DNA of 8,307 nucleotides from CAVSZB01 sp964420395 (GTDB lineage Bacteria; Krumholzibacteriota; Krumholzibacteriia; LZORAL124-64-63). Below are positions 6,457 through 8,307 of this stretch, piece after piece. Both the position numbers and the translations under genes were made by a program. Under the pieces are notes generated by a model that ran no database searches, was not told the DNA's origin, and saw only the letters and a program-made list of their open reading frames with translations. Where the stretch lies: the NCBI GenBank assembly GCA_964420395.1, contig CAYQTJ010000137.1:1-8307 (forward strand). The letters run 5' to 3'. Positions within the stretch are counted from its first letter, which is position 1. Each line of letters opens with the position of its first letter.

Positions 6457-7101
6457 ATGAAGACGAGACTGGCCGCGGTGCTCTTCTGCCTGGTGACGGG
6501 TTGCGGCGCGGCCGACGAGGCGCCCGGCCCCGTCACGATGAACGACCTCGAGCTGGAGAACTGGCAGATCGCGCTCGTCGAGATGCGCATCGACAAGAAC
6601 GAGGCCTTCATGGACTCGACCCAGACGCCGCTGCGTCCGGAGGATCGCGCCGGATTCGAAGGGCTGAACTACTACGATCCCGATCCGGCGCTGCGCTTCC
6701 GGGTGCCGCTGCAGCGGGAGGCGCGGCCCGACACGGTGATGCTGGTCAAGCGCAAGGGCAACCAGCTGCCCTACGTGAAGGCGGGCAAGGTCTCGTTCCG
6801 GGCCGGCGGGCGGGTGGTCACCCTGGGGGTCTACGCCTCGCCCGGCGCGGGCCCCGAGGAGGGGTTCTGGCTGCCGTTCTACGACGAGACGAGCGGCCGC
6901 GAGACCTATCCCGGCGGACGCTACCTGGACCTGAAGCCGGAGGCGGACGGCAAGTCATTCGTCGTCGATTTCAACTACGCCTACAATCCCCTCTGCGACT
7001 ACAACCCCGACCGCTACAACTGCACCCTGCCGCCGGCCGAGAACCGCCTGCCGCTGCCGGTGCGCGCCGGGGAGAAGCTGTTCCGGGCGGAGGGGCACTG
7101 A
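6457..7101 (+). CDS. DUF1684-family lipoprotein
   Basis: A 214-residue predicted lipoprotein: a short basic start, a hydrophobic core, then the lipobox LVTGC with lipidated Cys16, so it should be membrane-anchored in the envelope. The mature region resembles DUF1684 (PF07920), a family of unknown function. Recognisable conserved blocks are NYYDPDPALRF (71-81), FYDETSGRETYPGGRYLDL (141-159), DFNYAYNPLC (171-180) and NCTLPPAENRLP (188-199), followed by VRAGEK. Cys180 and Cys189 could pair as a disulfide outside the cytoplasm. The aromatic- and Asp-rich C-terminal block is the family's hallmark. The ATG follows GGAGA (6449-6453) at 3-base spacing. It is transcribed divergently from the MscS gene and converges with the hydrolase-like gene 4 bp downstream. 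The function is unknown; the family assignment rests on motif recognition without a search. Confidence 0.9.
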   Translation: MKTRLAAVLFCLVTGCGAADEAPGPVTMNDLELENWQIALVEMRIDKNEAFMDSTQTPLRPEDRAGFEGLNYYDPDPALRFRVPLQREARPDTVMLVKRKGNQLPYVKAGKVSFRAGGRVVTLGVYASPGAGPEEGFWLPFYDETSGRETYPGGRYLDLKPEADGKSFVVDFNYAYNPLCDYNPDRYNCTLPPAENRLPLPVRAGEKLFRAEGH

Positions 7102-7105
7102 CCCG

Positions 7106-8307
7106 TCAGCGGGTGTAGAAGTCGGGGAAGAGCAGGGCCTGCGTGACGGTGTCGCCCTCGGTGATCGCGAAGTCGAACGGCAGGGGGGTTTCGCCGCTGC
7201 GCATGATGAGCCGCACCCGGCCGCGCGCGAAATCGCGGGTGATCGTGTCGCCGCTGCAGGAGACCCCGCCGAGCGGGGCGCCCAGGTCCGGCTCGTACGC
7301 CGGCCAGCCGTACTGGACGGCGGACGGTTCGTGATAGCAGGCCGTGGCGCCGGTCAGCAGCGCCACGACGCGGTTCAGATCGCCCAGGTTGAACTGCACC
7401 GGGTCCCCGTCCGAATCCCACCAGCTCACCGCCGTCGGGTTGGACAGGATCAGCCACGGTCCGCCGTTGCGCGTGCGCGGCCAGCCGCGCGCCGCGTAGA
7501 GGTTGTTGGCGCGGGCGGGATCGAGCGTCAGCGCCATGCGCGGCCCGCCCCAGAAGCCGACGGTGGGGAACAGCTCGTAGAACATGCCGTCGCCGAGCGC
7601 CGCGAAGCTCGAATCGGTCGCCGCGCGCCCGCCGTTGAAGATCTGGATGAACGCGGCGCCGAACGCGGCGCGGACCTCCGTGACCAGCGCCGTCTGCCCG
7701 TCGCGGTAGGCCGCCTGCTCGTCGGGGTCTTCGAAGTGCCCGATCCCGTCGTTGTCGAGGTCGGGCTCGCCGTCCATCGTCGCGTCGGCCGCGGGGGCGA
7801 TCCAGAGGGTGCTGGTGAAGTAGTCCCAGAAGAAGCCGTCCACCAGGTTCTCCCCCTGCTGGCGCCACTGCAGGAGCACGTCGATCATCGCCCGGCGGCA
7901 GGCCGGGTTCGTGATGTCGACCACCACCTGGCGGGGCCAGTCCATCACCGTGTCGCCGGTGGTGGTGAAGCACCAGTAGGGGCGCGTGGCGTTGTACCAG
8001 TCCCAGCCGTAGGGGTTGACGGTCGGATCGGTGTCGGGCTCGTCGCCCCACGTGGTCCAGGCGGTCTTGCCCAGGACGTAGCCGAGCACCCGGGTGTCCG
8101 GGTTGAGCGCCTTGACGTTCGCCACGAAGCCGGCGTTGCGCGGACGCGCCCAGAGGTAGGTGCTTTCCAGCACGACCAGCTCGGCGCGCGCGTAGCGTTC
8201 GGCCGCCTCCGGGGTGTCGAGATCCCCATTCCGGAAGTCGACGATGGCCATCCGGGGCGAGCGCATTGCACTCTGCGGCGGTGGGGTGGGGGAAGGCGGG
8301 GAGGCGG
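7106..8307 (-). CDS. Putative secreted TIM-barrel glycoside hydrolase-like protein, N-terminus cut by window edge
   Basis: The frame is open from the right edge to the stop at 7106-7108. Counting from the first ATG in view (8264-8266) it is 386 residues. That ATG has no ribosome binding site, and the 13 codons before it encode a Pro/Ser-rich linker, so the true start and signal peptide probably lie beyond the window. The pattern suggests a TIM barrel like hypothetical glycosyl hydrolase families such as PF14885: strands MAIVDFR (6-12), LVVLEST (30-36), TRVLGYVLG (58-66), VVVDITNP (114-121), LVDGFFWDYF (141-150, Asp143/Asp148), IQIFNGG (207-213), FYELFP (229-234, Glu231) and WLILSNP (271-277). 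Asp148 and Glu231 are candidate acidic catalytic residues by position only. A DxDxDG loop (169-180) and DSDGD (284-288) look like calcium-binding sites. The substrate is unknown, and loss of catalysis cannot be excluded. Confidence 0.85.
   Translation of the reverse strand, partial: ASPPSPTPPPQSAMRSPRMAIVDFRNGDLDTPEAAERYARAELVVLESTYLWARPRNAGFVANVKALNPDTRVLGYVLGKTAWTTWGDEPDTDPTVNPYGWDWYNATRPYWCFTTTGDTVMDWPRQVVVDITNPACRRAMIDVLLQWRQQGENLVDGFFWDYFTSTLWIAPAADATMDGEPDLDNDGIGHFEDPDEQAAYRDGQTALVTEVRAAFGAAFIQIFNGGRAATDSSFAALGDGMFYELFPTVGFWGGPRMALTLDPARANNLYAARGWPRTRNGGPWLILSNPTAVSWWDSDGDPVQFNLGDLNRVVALLTGATACYHEPSAVQYGWPAYEPDLGAPLGGVSCSGDTITRDFARGRVRLIMRSGETPLPFDFAITEGDTVTQALLFPDFYTR

Noticed and set aside
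4403..6460. Open frame of 685 codons on the plus strand across the transporter and channel genes
   Set aside because: It crosses a convergent gene pair, shows no family motif, and its internal repeat is just the antisense of the channel duplication.
7101..7114. Hairpin ACCCG-TCAG-CGGGT as a bidirectional terminator
   Set aside because: The stem is only 5 bp and is not followed by a T-run on either strand.
8264..8266. ATG as the true start of the hydrolase-like gene
   Set aside because: No ribosome binding site precedes it, the frame stays open to the edge, and a start here would leave a secreted-type protein without a signal peptide.

Overview
This is a very GC-rich bacterial window (by eye well above 70% G+C) with short intergenic gaps and AGGAG-type ribosome binding sites. 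It has six protein-coding genes, two of them cut by the window edges. A lipobox lipoprotein, cleavable export signals and an MscS-type channel suggest a Gram-negative-like, free-living bacterium of a high-GC lineage. The sequence alone does not fix the phylum. I see no tRNA, rRNA, CRISPR array, transposase, phage gene or plasmid function, so this looks like ordinary chromosomal housekeeping and accessory sequence.

Layout. At the left edge (minus strand) is a secreted subtilisin-family (S8) protease, cut exactly at its catalytic serine codon. A 137-bp divergent region with a small AT-rich island separates it from a plus-strand cluster. That cluster encodes an exported thioredoxin-fold protein with a CGDS active site, a three-domain Xaa-Pro aminopeptidase and an EamA/DMT-family transporter, with gaps of 20 and 10 bp, so it is probably an operon. 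The transporter ends 5 bp from the end of a convergent minus-strand MscS-family mechanosensitive channel gene. A 212-bp divergent region then holds a plausible channel promoter, an 11-bp direct repeat and a perfect 24-bp GC palindrome. It leads into a plus-strand DUF1684-type lipoprotein. Four bases after that gene, in convergent orientation, ends a secreted or surface TIM-barrel protein resembling a putative glycoside hydrolase, whose N-terminus runs off the right edge.

The most unusual feature is in the channel gene. A 168-bp (56-codon) segment is duplicated in tandem and in frame, with a single base difference between copies and the same 10-bp sequence at both outer ends and at the junction. 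It looks like a recent duplication that adds a transmembrane unit to the channel's N-terminal sensor region while leaving the pore and cytoplasmic domains intact. No obviously new multi-gene system is visible.

How the genes relate. The aminopeptidase and the transporter could link peptide breakdown to efflux of small metabolites, but the transporter's substrate cannot be read from sequence. The protease, thioredoxin-like protein, lipoprotein and hydrolase-like protein all appear to be exported. The remaining genes show no shared pathway.
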